DNA from: TH-plancto1 sp031431195 | GTDB lineage: Bacteria > Planctomycetota > Planctomycetia > Planctomycetales > Planctomycetaceae | Assembly: GCA_031431195.1 (NCBI GenBank) | Contig: JANPCU010000011.1 | Span: forward strand, 4,318-68,317 | Length of the DNA stretch: 64,000 nucleotides | Reading direction: 5' to 3' | Position numbers and translations under genes: made by a program | The notes under the pieces: generated by a model | The model's database searches: none | Told to the model about the DNA's origin: nothing | Seen by the model: only the letters and a program-made list of their open reading frames with translations | Shown here: in pieces, positions 1 to 10,578 of the stretch | Layout of the letters: every line of letters starts with the position of its first letter | Numbering within the stretch: the first letter of the stretch is position 1

Positions 1-1622
1 TTCTGCTTGAGCTGCTCCCAGGCCATGTACTCGGGGTTGCCGCCGAGGATAATGTCAGTCCCGCGACCGGCCATATTGGTGGCGATGGTGACGGCACTCA
101 GTCGACCCGCCTGGGCGATGAACTCGGCTTCCCGTTCGTGATGCTTGGCGTTCAAGATGCTGTGCTTGATGCCCCGCCGCCCGAGCATCGCGGAGATGTG
201 TTCGCTCTTCTCGATCGACTTGGTGCCGATCAGCAACGGGCGACCGGTCTTGTGGACCTCCAGGATCTCCTCGACGACGGCGTTCCATTTTTCGCGCTCG
301 GTGCGGTAGATCACATCCGGATGATTCACACGCTTCACCGGACGATTCGTCGGAACGGCAATGACTTCCAACCCGTAAATCTTGATGAACTCCGTCGACT
401 CGGTCATCGCGGTCCCGGTCATCCCGCACAGCTTCTTATACAACTTGAAATAGTTTTGGAGCGTGACGGTCGCCAGCGTCTGGGAGACCTCCTTGATGCG
501 GACCCCTTCCTTGGCTTCGCAGGCTTGGTGCAGACCGTCGCTCCACTGGCGACCGGGCATCTTGCGACCGGTGTTTTCGTCGACGATGACAATTTCGCCG
601 TTCTCGACGACGTAGTTCACGTCGCGTTTATAGAGGAAGTGGGCCTTGAGCGATTGGTCGATCAGGTGGGGCCACTCCATGTTCCCCACGGTATAGAAGC
701 TCTCGACCCCGGCCAGCCCTTCGGCCCGGCGCATCCCCGACTCGGTCAGATGGCAGGAATGCTCCTTCTCCTTGACCTCGAAGTCCTCGTCTCGCTTGAG
801 CTGGCGAGCGACTTTGTCGGCTGTGGCGTACTTGGTGATATCGTCGTGAGCGGGGCCAGAGATGATCAGCGGGGTGCGGGCCTCGTCGATGAGGATGTTG
901 TCGATTTCGTCGACGATGGCGTAGGCGAGCTGGCCCTGGACCTGCATGTCCTTGCGCGGCTTCATATTGTCGCGGAGGTAGTCGAAGCCGAACTCGTTGC
1001 TCGTACCGTAGGTGATGTCGCAGGCGTACTGCGGCTGGCGGTCCCACGGCTGCATGGGGGACTGGATGGCCCCGACGGTCAGACCGAGCCCGATGTGCGT
1101 GGGACCGACCCACTCCATGTCGCGCTTGGCGAGGTAGTCGTTGACGGTGATGACGTGGACATGCCCGGAGAGCGCGTTGAGGAACGCCGGGAGCGTACAG
1201 ACGAGGGTCTTGCCTTCCCCGGTCACCATCTCCGCGATCTTGCCCTGATGCAGCACGTACCCGCCGACCATCTGGACATCGTAGTGCCGCATCTTGAGGA
1301 AGCGCTTACCCGCCTCTCGCACCGCGGCAAAGGCCTCGGGGAGGATGTCTTCGGGTGTCTTCCCATCGGCGAGCTTGGCGCGGAGCTTCGAGGCTGTCGC
1401 TTTGAGTTCTCCTTCGGAGAGCTTCTCAAAGTCAGGTTCGAGCTGGTTGATGCGGTCGAGGGCCGAGCCGGGGATGATGAGGCTGCTGCCATCCCGATGG
1501 CGGACATAACCGACGCGCCGCACAGCGCGCTCGTTCGAAGAGCCGAACACGCCGCGAATCCCGCGCTCTGCGAGCGAAGTCATTCCGTTGAAGAACTCGC
1601 CGACTTTATCAATGACGTCCAT
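1..1622 (-). CDS. secA: Preprotein translocase ATPase SecA (3' end outside window)
   Basis: SecA is the motor ATPase that drives preproteins through SecYEG. Reading leftward from an ATG at 1622, the translation holds the DEAD-like motor: a Walker A MVTGEGKT near residue 133, a Walker B-like VDEIDNILIDEARTPL, and the late motif TIATNMAGRGTDI. About 540 residues are visible; the C-terminal scaffold and any zinc-binding tail lie beyond the left edge. The N-terminus is longer than in E. coli SecA, with an insert around residues 38-60 before the conserved INQLEPDFEKLS region. Walker B reads VDEID rather than the usual VDEVD, a conservative change. The gene runs away from the LysR/gltBD block. Confidence 0.96.
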   Translation of the reverse strand, partial: MDVIDKVGEFFNGMTSLAERGIRGVFGSSNERAVRRVGYVRHRDGSSLIIPGSALDRINQLEPDFEKLSEGELKATASKLRAKLADGKTPEDILPEAFAAVREAGKRFLKMRHYDVQMVGGYVLHQGKIAEMVTGEGKTLVCTLPAFLNALSGHVHVITVNDYLAKRDMEWVGPTHIGLGLTVGAIQSPMQPWDRQPQYACDITYGTSNEFGFDYLRDNMKPRKDMQVQGQLAYAIVDEIDNILIDEARTPLIISGPAHDDITKYATADKVARQLKRDEDFEVKEKEHSCHLTESGMRRAEGLAGVESFYTVGNMEWPHLIDQSLKAHFLYKRDVNYVVENGEIVIVDENTGRKMPGRQWSDGLHQACEAKEGVRIKEVSQTLATVTLQNYFKLYKKLCGMTGTAMTESTEFIKIYGLEVIAVPTNRPVKRVNHPDVIYRTEREKWNAVVEEILEVHKTGRPLLIGTKSIEKSEHISAMLGRRGIKHSILNAKHHEREAEFIAQAGRLSAVTIATNMAGRGTDIILGGNPEYMAWEQLKQ

Positions 1623-2219
1623 GGTGTCTCTCGGATTCGGAATGCCGCGTGGACCGCCGACCTTGGCGGGACATGGGCATTCGAAAAAATCGGTCGTGGC
1701 AGAGAGTGTCGTCTTTCGCTCCGCGAAAGCACGTCCTTTCGCGGAGCGGTCAATAATCGCGTGCCCGCCAGACTTCCGAAGTCTTCGGCACGCGAAGTAT
1801 GGCCCCTCGCCTTTCGCGGAGCGAAAGGCGACACCTCTTCACCGGCAACTTCTGCCGGTGAACCTCACCCATTCCGCCCGGACTGCCACTCCATCAGCCA
1901 GAACGCAATCCCCGTTCCCGAGGTGCGACCGACTGCACATGTAAAACAGCGACCGGACGGAAATCCCTGCCGGGTCGGAGTTTATTTCGCTGGGGAAATG
2001 GGGTCAATACGGTCACGGCGGAGTTCCAACATCCGACTCCATGCCGATCTGGCAGTTCATACCCTGGCGAGCGTCCGCCGTGAGCCGGATGGTTTTTCCG
2101 TCCATCCGCCTCACGCCGGACGATCACCACGATTTCTCAGCCAGATACTTGACCTTCCACCCTGCGGACTCTTATCCTTATGCAAACCACGGCTCAGTAT
2201 TCAGGCGACTTATACTTCC
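1623..2219. other. Intergenic region between secA and the LysR gene
   Basis: About 600 bases between divergent genes, so it should carry both promoters, although I see no clear consensus one. Its centre holds the CTTTCGCTCCGCGAAAG palindromes described separately. No ORF here looks like a real gene; the long plus-strand reading frame across secA is only its antisense. Confidence 0.6.
1713..1829. repeat. Cluster of CTTTCGCTCCGCGAAAG palindromes
   Basis: Three copies of the same palindromic core lie at 1713-1729 (perfect, CTTTCGCTCCGCGAAAG), 1736-1748 (one arm, opposite orientation) and 1810-1829 (GCCTTTCGCGGAGCGAAAGG). They can form stable hairpins in RNA or DNA. This is typical of REP-like intergenic repeats; a role as a transcription barrier is inference. 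Confidence 0.75.
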
Positions 2220-3152
2220 ATGTTGTCTCGCAGCTTGCAGATCTTTCTCGATGTCGCTTCGCACCGCAGCTTTTCCAAGGCTGCGGAGGCGCGGGGGATG
2301 TCACAGCCGGCCATTAGCCAGGCGGTCGCTCAGTTGGAGCTCAAACTCGGCGAGGATTTGATCGATCGCACCAAGCGCCCGCTGGAGCTAACGAGCTGTG
2401 GGCAGATCTTTTACGACGGCTGCCGCAAGCTGTGTGATGAGTATCAGGCCATCGAAGACGAAGTCCGGCAACTCCGTCACGGAAACATCGTCGGGCGCGT
2501 TCGCATTGCCTCGATCTACTCCGTTGGTCTGCTCCAGATGCAGGCGTACGTCGAGAAGTTCGAGCAGCTGTACCCCGATGTGAAGGTCCAACTGGAGTAC
2601 CTGCATCCGGACGATGTGTACGCACAAGTGCGTCGGGACAATGCCGACCTCGGGATCGTGTCGTTTCCCCGCAGCCGCAGTGACCTGGAATGTCACGACT
2701 GGTTGCAGCAGGAAATGGGTGTCGTCGTCGCCCCTGGCAGTCCGCTCGCGAACCGGTCATCGATCGAATTGGTGGGCCTGCGGGACCAGCCCTTCGTGGG
2801 CTTTACGCCTGATTTGAAGATCAGGGACGAGATCGACCGCGCCTTGCTCGATGCCGGTGTGGAAGTCCAGATCGTGCATCAGTTTGACAATATCGAGAAC
2901 ATTAAGCGGGCCGTCGAGATCGGGGCGGGCGTGTCGATTCTCCCTCTCGACAGCGTGCGGCGCGAAGTCGAGTTTGGGTTACTCACAGCGATCCCCTTCG
3001 CGAGCCTCCCGCTGACACGTCCGCTGGGGATCATTCGAAAACGCGGTCGCCCCCCAACCGCCGCCGTCGCGAAGTTCCGGGACCTGTTGCTCGATGCGTC
3101 GGCGGATGAGGCCCCGAAATTGGACCGGGTGCTGGCGGCCACAGTGACCTGA
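2220..3152 (+). CDS. LysR-family transcriptional regulator (CysB/GltC type)
   Basis: A 310-residue DNA-binding regulator of ordinary LysR length. The N-terminal winged helix-turn-helix is clear (FLDVASHRSFSKAAEARGMS then QPAISQAVAQLE), followed by the linker helix and a periplasmic-binding-like effector domain (from about residue 90, GRVRIASIYSV; later GAGVSILP). The frame is open far upstream, but that part is only antisense to secA; the ATG at 2220 gives the standard LysR N-terminus. It sits 195 bases upstream of gltB on the same strand, which suggests, but does not prove, that it controls glutamate synthase as GltC does in Bacillus. Confidence 0.92.
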   Translation: MLSRSLQIFLDVASHRSFSKAAEARGMSQPAISQAVAQLELKLGEDLIDRTKRPLELTSCGQIFYDGCRKLCDEYQAIEDEVRQLRHGNIVGRVRIASIYSVGLLQMQAYVEKFEQLYPDVKVQLEYLHPDDVYAQVRRDNADLGIVSFPRSRSDLECHDWLQQEMGVVVAPGSPLANRSSIELVGLRDQPFVGFTPDLKIRDEIDRALLDAGVEVQIVHQFDNIENIKRAVEIGAGVSILPLDSVRREVEFGLLTAIPFASLPLTRPLGIIRKRGRPPTAAVAKFRDLLLDASADEAPKLDRVLAATVT

Positions 3153-3347
3153 CCGCCGCCCGGCCTCTTCCGAAAACAAGTGAACACACTGCTGATCCCG
3201 CCCGGCTGGCGGGTGTCCCTTCTGGCACGACGCCCTGCGGAGAACGTCTCCGATTCCACGTCCGCACACCCGTTTGGCCTCTGGTGGTATCGAGTAAACG
3301 ACCAGTTTGCTCACCGCTGAGCCCGATCATCGAAGTCGAGATTTGCG

Positions 3348-6300
3348 ATGCAACGCCACGAAATCGAACTGACCTCTTCTGGCCTCCCGCAGTCCCAGGG
3401 ACTCTACTCGGCGGAAACCGAGCATGACTCCTGCGGTGTGGGTTTTGTTGCTCACATCAAGGGTTCCGCCTCGCGGCAGATCGTCGAAGATGCAGCTCAA
3501 ATGCTGGTGCATATGACCCATCGCGGGGCCTGCGGCTGTGAGGAGAACACGGGTGACGGCGCAGGGATCATGACCGCGCTGCCCGATGCGTTCCTCCGCA
3601 AGGTGACCCGCCGCGACCTGGGTGTGGACCTGCCGAAGAAGGGTATGTACGGCGCGGGGGTTGTGTTCCTGCCCAATGATCCAGCTTGCCACGCAGAGTT
3701 CAAGGCGACCGTCAACACCCTCATTGCGATGCAGGGGCAGACGCTCATCGGCTGGCGTAAGCTCCCGCAAGACCCGATGGGGGCGGACATTGGCCCCTCT
3801 GCGGTGGCGGCTGAGCCTGCAATGGAGATGCTCTTTGTGGGAGCTGCGCCCGGACTCGACCAGGAGGCATTCGAGCGGCAGTTGTTCGTCATCCGCAAAG
3901 CGGCGACCCACAAGATTCGGCAGTCATCGCACCCGTTGGCGCTCGCGTTCTACGTTTGCACCTTGTCCTCGAAGGTTCTGGTTTATAAGGGGATGCTGAC
4001 CCCCGCACAGGTGCTGCCTTACTATCCGGACCTGCGCGATCCCGACTACCAGAGCCATTTCGCAATGGTTCACAGCCGGTTCTCGACGAACACCTTTCCG
4101 AGCTGGGACCGCGCCCACCCGCAGCGGTTCATGTCGCACAACGGCGAAATCAACACCGTCAAGGGGAACGCCAACTGGATGTTCGCTCGGCAGGGCGTCA
4201 TGAGTTCTCCGTTGTTTGGTGGCGACCTCCAAAAGCTCTTCCCCATCATCGAGCCGCATAGCTCGGACTCGGGGAACTGCGACAACGCGCTGGAGTTGCT
4301 CTATCAATCGGGACGCTCATTGCCCGAAGCCATGATGATGATGATCCCCGAAGCGTGGCAAGAACACCACGACATGCCGGCCTATAAGAAGTCGTTCTAC
4401 GAGTTCCACTCCGCGCTGCAAGAGCCCTGGGACGGCCCGGCTTCGATCTCCTTCAGCGATGGCCACTACATTGGAGCTGTCCTCGACCGGAATGGACTCC
4501 GCCCCAGCCGGTACTACGTGACGCACGATGACCGCGTCATCATGGCCAGCGAAGTCGGCGTCCTCGAGATCGATCCGAAGAACGTCAAACTCAAGGGTCG
4601 CCTCCAGCCCGGCAAGATGTTCCTGGTGGACTTCCAGCAGGGTCGCATCATTGATGACGAGGAGCTGAAGAAGGGGATCTGCCAGAGCCGCCCCTATGGC
4701 GAATGGGTCGCGCAGCAGAAGCTCGAACTGAGCGATCTGCCCGCTGGTCCCGCCGTCCCGCATATTCGCGGTGAAGAACTGCTCCGCAAGATGCAGGCGT
4801 TTGGCTACAGCACCGAGACGATGCAGTTCATGCTCGTCCCGATGCTCAACTCCAAGAAGGACCCCATCAGTTCGATGGGTGACGACACCGCGCTGGCGTG
4901 CCTATCCGACCAGCCTCGGCTGTTGTACGACTACTTTAAGCAGCTGTTCGCCCAGGTGACCAATCCCGCGATCGACTCGATCCGCGAAGAGATCATCATG
5001 TCGCTGGAGTGCTTCATCGGACCCGAGGCGAACCTCCTCGACACGACCGAGTTGCACGCCCACCGGCTGCGCGTGCCGCACCCGATCCTCACAGATGAAG
5101 AGACCTCGGCGATCAAGTCGCTCAACGGCTATCGCCATTGGAAGTCGCGCACGATCGATATGACCTGGGCACGCAGCGCGGGACCGCAAGGGCTGCGTCC
5201 CGCCATCGAGCGAATCTGTCGCGAAGCCGAACAGGCCATCGCCGACGGGTACAGCTTGGTGGTGCTGAGCGACCGTGCAGCGTGCGATTCGCAAGTGGGA
5301 ATTCCGGCGCTGATGGCCTGCGGAGCGGTGCATCATCATCTCGTCCGTAAGGAATTGCGAACACGGATCGGGATCGTCATCGAGACTGCCGAAGCCCGCG
5401 ATGTCCACCAGTTCTGCCTGCTGGCGGGATATGGGGCCGATGCGATCAACCCGTACCTGGCCTTCGAGGCGATTCGCGATGCGAAGGATCACGGCGGGCT
5501 GACGGGGACGTTCGACGAGAAGTCGATCGTCAAGACCTACCGCGAAGCGATCAAGAAGGGGATGCTCAAGGTCATGGGCAAGATGGGGATCTCCACCCTG
5601 GCCAGCTACAAGGGGGCGCAGATCTTCGAAGCGGTCGGGATTTCCGATGAAGTGGTCGCCCTCTGCTTCCGAGGGACCGCCAGCCGCATCAAGGGGATTG
5701 GGTTCGACATCATCGGCGAGGAGACGATTCGTCGTCACGAAGTGGGCTTCCCCAGCCGCACCGAGCAGGAACGTCTGCCCGTGCTGCCGAACTACGGGAA
5801 CGTCCACTGGCGATACGGCGGCGAGCGCCATCACTGGAATCCTTTCACCATCGCTGAGTTGCAGAACGCCGCTCGGACGGGCGATAAGACGGCCTACACT
5901 CGCTTTGCGAAGCTGGTGAATGAGCACGCACACAAGGAGGGGACGCTGCGCGGGCTGTTGAAGTTCAAGCCACGGACAGCGATCCCGCTCGAAGAAGTCG
6001 AGTCCGCACAACACATCGTCCGGCGCTTCTGCACCGGCGCGATGAGCTACGGTTCGATCTCAGCCGAAGCCCATGAGACCGTCGCGATCGCCATGAATGT
6101 CCTCAAGGGGAAGAGTAACACTGGTGAAGGCGGGGAGGATCCCGAGCGATTCAGTCCGTTTCAGTACGATGAACCGCGTCACGAGCAGCTGCAAGAGACG
6201 ATCGGGCGCTGGAATCTGAATGGGGACTCAGACAAGAATCTGTACTCGAAACGATCGGCGATCAAGCAGGTCGCCAGCGGACGGTTTGGCGTCACCTCGT

Positions 6301-8024
6301 GGTACTTGACCAACGCGGACGAACTGCAGATCAAGGTGTCGCAGGGAGCCAAGCCGGGTGAGGGGGGCGAACTGCCCGGTCACAAGGTCGATAAGACGAT
6401 CGCCGCCACTCGTATGTCGACGCCCGGTGTCGGTCTCATCAGCCCACCGCCGCACCATGACATCTACTCGATTGAGGATCTCGCCCAGCTGATCTTCGAC
6501 TTGAAGAACACCAACCCGAAGGCGAACGTCAGCGTGAAGCTGGTCTCCGAGGTGGGTGTCGGGACGATTGCTGCCGGTGTGGCAAAGGGGCACGCCGACA
6601 AGATCCTGATCTCGGGCGATTCGGGCGGAACCGGGGCGTCACCACTGACCAGCATCAAGCATGCGGGGCTGCCGTGGGAACTCGGTATTGCGGAGACCCA
6701 CCAGACCCTTGTCATGAACGATCTGCGCAGCCGCGTGCGTCTGGAGACCGACGGACAGCTGAAGACCGGTCGCGATGTGGTCATGGCCGCGATGCTGGGA
6801 GCCGAGGAGTTCGGGTTTGCGACCGCCCCGCTGATTACGCTGGGGTGTATCATGATGCGCAAGTGCCATCTCAATACGTGCCCCGTTGGCATCGCCACCC
6901 AAGACCCGGAGCTGCGGGCCAAGTTCTCGGGTCAGCCGGAACACGTCATCAACTACCTGTTCATGGTGGCGGAGGATACTCGCCAGTTGATGGCGGACCT
7001 CGGGTTTCGCTCGATCGACGAGCTGGTCGGTCGCGTCGACTGCATGGAGCTCGATACCGAGGTGGCTCACTGGAAGGCGAAACATCTCGACTTGTCCCCG
7101 ATTCTGACGCTGGCTCGCAAGCCACACGCCAACGTCGGCACGTTCAAGCAGAAGGCCCAGAAGCATGGCTTGGAAGAGACGCTCGATCAAACGATCCTGA
7201 TTCCGCAGTGCCGCGAGTCGATCGACCGAGCCGAGGCGATCCTTCTGGATGTGAATATCCAGAACATCGACCGGGCCTTTGGAACGACGCTCAGCCACGA
7301 AGTCTCGAAGAAGTGGGGGCCGCAGGGGTTGCCCGAGGATACGATCCGCATTCGCGCTCGCGGCTCGGCGGGGCAATCGGTCGCGGCGTGGGCCGTCCGA
7401 GGTGTGACGATCGAAGTCATCGGTGACGCGAACGACTTCTGTGGCAAGGGACTGTCCGGCGGCAAACTAATTGTCTACCCGCCCGACGAGGTCTCCTTCA
7501 CGCCGGAGGACCAGATCATCATCGGCAACGTGGCCCTGTACGGAGCGACCAGCGGGGAAGCGTACTTCCGAGGGCGGGCTGCCGAACGATTCTGCGTGCG
7601 CAACTCCGGAGCGGTCGCTGTTGTCGAAGGCTGCGGCGATCATGGGTTGGAGTACATGACCGGTGGTCGTGTGGTGATCCTCGGACCGACCGGACGCAAT
7701 TTCGCAGCTGGGATGTCCGGCGGCGTGGGCTATGTCTACGTCCCGGATCGGCAAGTCTTCGAGGCGAACTGCAATCCGGAGCTGGTGGATCTGGAACCGG
7801 TGACCGAGGACGACGACATCGTCGAACTTCGCGAACTGATCACCCGGCACCAGGTCTACACGGGTTCGCTGGTCGCGTCACGCATTCTCGACCACTGGAA
7901 CGCGAGCCTGAAGAAGTTCGTGAAGGTCATGCCCCGCGACTACAAGCGGGCCATGAAAGAACTGCAGGCCGAAGCTGCGGCTTCCGCTGCCGGGCAGCAG
8001 GCCCCCGTGGTGGTGAAGCGTTGA
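3348..8024 (+). CDS. gltB: Glutamate synthase (NADPH) large subunit
   Basis: Makes two glutamates from glutamine and 2-oxoglutarate together with GltD. At 1558 residues it is full length. Domains in order: a class II glutamine amidotransferase whose catalytic Cys29 starts the CGVGF motif, implying a 28-residue propeptide; the central domain; the FMN-binding synthase barrel (ISPPPHHDIYSIEDL, GDSGGTGASPLTSIKHAG); a 3Fe-4S cysteine set in CIMMRKCHLNTCPVGIATQ; and the C-terminal beta-helix with GxxGG repeats (LSGGKLIVYPP, MTGGRVVILG). All key residues are present. The partner gltD lies 830 bases downstream, separated by an unrelated Uma2-type gene. Confidence 0.98.
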   Translation: MQRHEIELTSSGLPQSQGLYSAETEHDSCGVGFVAHIKGSASRQIVEDAAQMLVHMTHRGACGCEENTGDGAGIMTALPDAFLRKVTRRDLGVDLPKKGMYGAGVVFLPNDPACHAEFKATVNTLIAMQGQTLIGWRKLPQDPMGADIGPSAVAAEPAMEMLFVGAAPGLDQEAFERQLFVIRKAATHKIRQSSHPLALAFYVCTLSSKVLVYKGMLTPAQVLPYYPDLRDPDYQSHFAMVHSRFSTNTFPSWDRAHPQRFMSHNGEINTVKGNANWMFARQGVMSSPLFGGDLQKLFPIIEPHSSDSGNCDNALELLYQSGRSLPEAMMMMIPEAWQEHHDMPAYKKSFYEFHSALQEPWDGPASISFSDGHYIGAVLDRNGLRPSRYYVTHDDRVIMASEVGVLEIDPKNVKLKGRLQPGKMFLVDFQQGRIIDDEELKKGICQSRPYGEWVAQQKLELSDLPAGPAVPHIRGEELLRKMQAFGYSTETMQFMLVPMLNSKKDPISSMGDDTALACLSDQPRLLYDYFKQLFAQVTNPAIDSIREEIIMSLECFIGPEANLLDTTELHAHRLRVPHPILTDEETSAIKSLNGYRHWKSRTIDMTWARSAGPQGLRPAIERICREAEQAIADGYSLVVLSDRAACDSQVGIPALMACGAVHHHLVRKELRTRIGIVIETAEARDVHQFCLLAGYGADAINPYLAFEAIRDAKDHGGLTGTFDEKSIVKTYREAIKKGMLKVMGKMGISTLASYKGAQIFEAVGISDEVVALCFRGTASRIKGIGFDIIGEETIRRHEVGFPSRTEQERLPVLPNYGNVHWRYGGERHHWNPFTIAELQNAARTGDKTAYTRFAKLVNEHAHKEGTLRGLLKFKPRTAIPLEEVESAQHIVRRFCTGAMSYGSISAEAHETVAIAMNVLKGKSNTGEGGEDPERFSPFQYDEPRHEQLQETIGRWNLNGDSDKNLYSKRSAIKQVASGRFGVTSWYLTNADELQIKVSQGAKPGEGGELPGHKVDKTIAATRMSTPGVGLISPPPHHDIYSIEDLAQLIFDLKNTNPKANVSVKLVSEVGVGTIAAGVAKGHADKILISGDSGGTGASPLTSIKHAGLPWELGIAETHQTLVMNDLRSRVRLETDGQLKTGRDVVMAAMLGAEEFGFATAPLITLGCIMMRKCHLNTCPVGIATQDPELRAKFSGQPEHVINYLFMVAEDTRQLMADLGFRSIDELVGRVDCMELDTEVAHWKAKHLDLSPILTLARKPHANVGTFKQKAQKHGLEETLDQTILIPQCRESIDRAEAILLDVNIQNIDRAFGTTLSHEVSKKWGPQGLPEDTIRIRARGSAGQSVAAWAVRGVTIEVIGDANDFCGKGLSGGKLIVYPPDEVSFTPEDQIIIGNVALYGATSGEAYFRGRAAERFCVRNSGAVAVVEGCGDHGLEYMTGGRVVILGPTGRNFAAGMSGGVGYVYVPDRQVFEANCNPELVDLEPVTEDDDIVELRELITRHQVYTGSLVASRILDHWNASLKKFVKVMPRDYKRAMKELQAEAAASAAGQQAPVVVKR

Positions 8025-8036
8025 GACACCGATCGC

Positions 8037-8054
8037 CGTCGAGCTTGCTCGACG
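8037..8054. terminator. Small hairpin after gltB
   Basis: Perfect 7-base arms (CGTCGAG / CTCGACG) around a 4-base loop, 13 bases after the gltB stop and before the Uma2 gene. There is no U-tract, so it may be an attenuating or RNA-processing hairpin rather than a true terminator. Confidence 0.35.
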
Positions 8055-8089
8055 TGTCCCACCCCTGAGTTGACTCACGGAGTCCTCCT

Positions 8090-8773
8090 ATGAGTACTAT
8101 TCTGGAAGCCCAGCATCCGTCGGTTTCGTCTTCTGACGGAGCCCCGGTGTCGCTTCGCACACTGGAAGACCTCGTCCGGGAATTGGGGGGGATTCCCCTC
8201 AGTCGTGTCCGGTTGTCACCAGCGATCGGTTGTGCAAATGAGCAGGATCTACTGGTTCCCGATGGTCGTTACTGCGAACTGGTAAGTGGCTCACTTCTGG
8301 AGAAGGGAATGGGATTTTTTGAAAGCCGCTTAGCCACATTACTCTCTCACTTCATTGAGACATGGCTGGCCGCGCACAGCTTGGGCTTCGTGATCGCTGA
8401 TGGAGCAATGACCCGCCTCCAATCCGGACTTGTTCGAATTCCCGATGTTTCGTTCTTTCGTTGGGATCGAATCGGCTCCCGGTCGGTGCCTCGTGATCCG
8501 ATCTGCAGGATCGCACCTAATCTGGCCGTCGAGATCGTGAGCCGAACCAACACGCGTGCCGAGATGGTCCGCAAACGGATCGAGTATTTTGAAGCTGGTG
8601 TTGAACTCGTTTGGATCGTCTATCCAGAGTCCGAATCTGTCGAAGTTTGGAGTACTGCTCGCGATTGCCACATTGCAGGCATCGAGGACTCGCTCGATGG
8701 CGGCTCCGTTCTTCCCGGATTCACAATCTCGATTCGCGACTGGTTCCAACGTGCTGGAGGGAATTCGGCATGA
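8090..8773 (+). CDS. Uma2-family (DUF820) PD-(D/E)xK nuclease-like protein
   Basis: A 227-residue protein of the Uma2 family, a PD-(D/E)xK nuclease fold that is greatly expanded in cyanobacteria and planctomycetes and whose biological role is unclear. Visible hallmarks are the central VRIPDVSFF (the PD motif), LAVEIVS (the acidic residue of ExK) and the C-terminal KRIEYFEAGVELVWIVYP signature. The ATG at 8090 follows a GGAG-containing leader (CGGAGTCCTCCT). It lies between gltB and gltD on the same strand, 65 bases after gltB and 81 before gltD, and is probably co-transcribed with them. Its lower GC than gltB/gltD hints at later arrival. Confidence 0.88.
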   Translation: MSTILEAQHPSVSSSDGAPVSLRTLEDLVRELGGIPLSRVRLSPAIGCANEQDLLVPDGRYCELVSGSLLEKGMGFFESRLATLLSHFIETWLAAHSLGFVIADGAMTRLQSGLVRIPDVSFFRWDRIGSRSVPRDPICRIAPNLAVEIVSRTNTRAEMVRKRIEYFEAGVELVWIVYPESESVEVWSTARDCHIAGIEDSLDGGSVLPGFTISIRDWFQRAGGNSA

Positions 8774-8854
8774 CCATGCTAGCGAATCGCGATTAAACCT
8801 CATCTCATTGACCACTCACTGACACCCGATCACCGCAACTGAAAACTGATCATC

Positions 8855-10378
<1,524 letters not shown>

Positions 10379-10507
10379 GGAACAGCGAGCGGCACGACGT
10401 GCGTCTGCCGAGTTGGGCGATGCTGCCACGCTCATCGGCAAGGTCTGGTCGAACAACGTCTCGCTGGCACGGGGGACTGACGTCCGCCCGCTCGCTGAGA
10501 ATTGCCC

Positions 10508-10565
10508 GAGCCGGAAGCGTCAGCGCCCGGAGTCGTGCGCTCCCGGGCCGTGACGCTTCCGGCTC
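10508..10565. repeat. GAGCCGGAAGCGTCA inverted repeat
   Basis: A perfect 15-base inverted repeat (10508-10522 and 10551-10565) with extra pairing in the interior (CGCCCGG / CCGGG). It lies between the converging ends of gltD (plus) and the prolyl oligopeptidase gene (minus), so it could act as a shared bidirectional terminator. Confidence 0.75.
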
Positions 10566-10578
10566 GCAGGAGTGCGTG

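Noticed and set aside
138..2219. Long plus-strand reading frame before the LysR gene
   Set aside because: It is exactly antisense to secA, has no family resemblance, and simply joins the LysR frame by chance in high-GC DNA.
4902..6014. 370-codon minus-strand frame inside gltB
   Set aside because: Its sequence is the mirror of the well-conserved gltB codons and shows no domain; typical high-GC antisense shadow.
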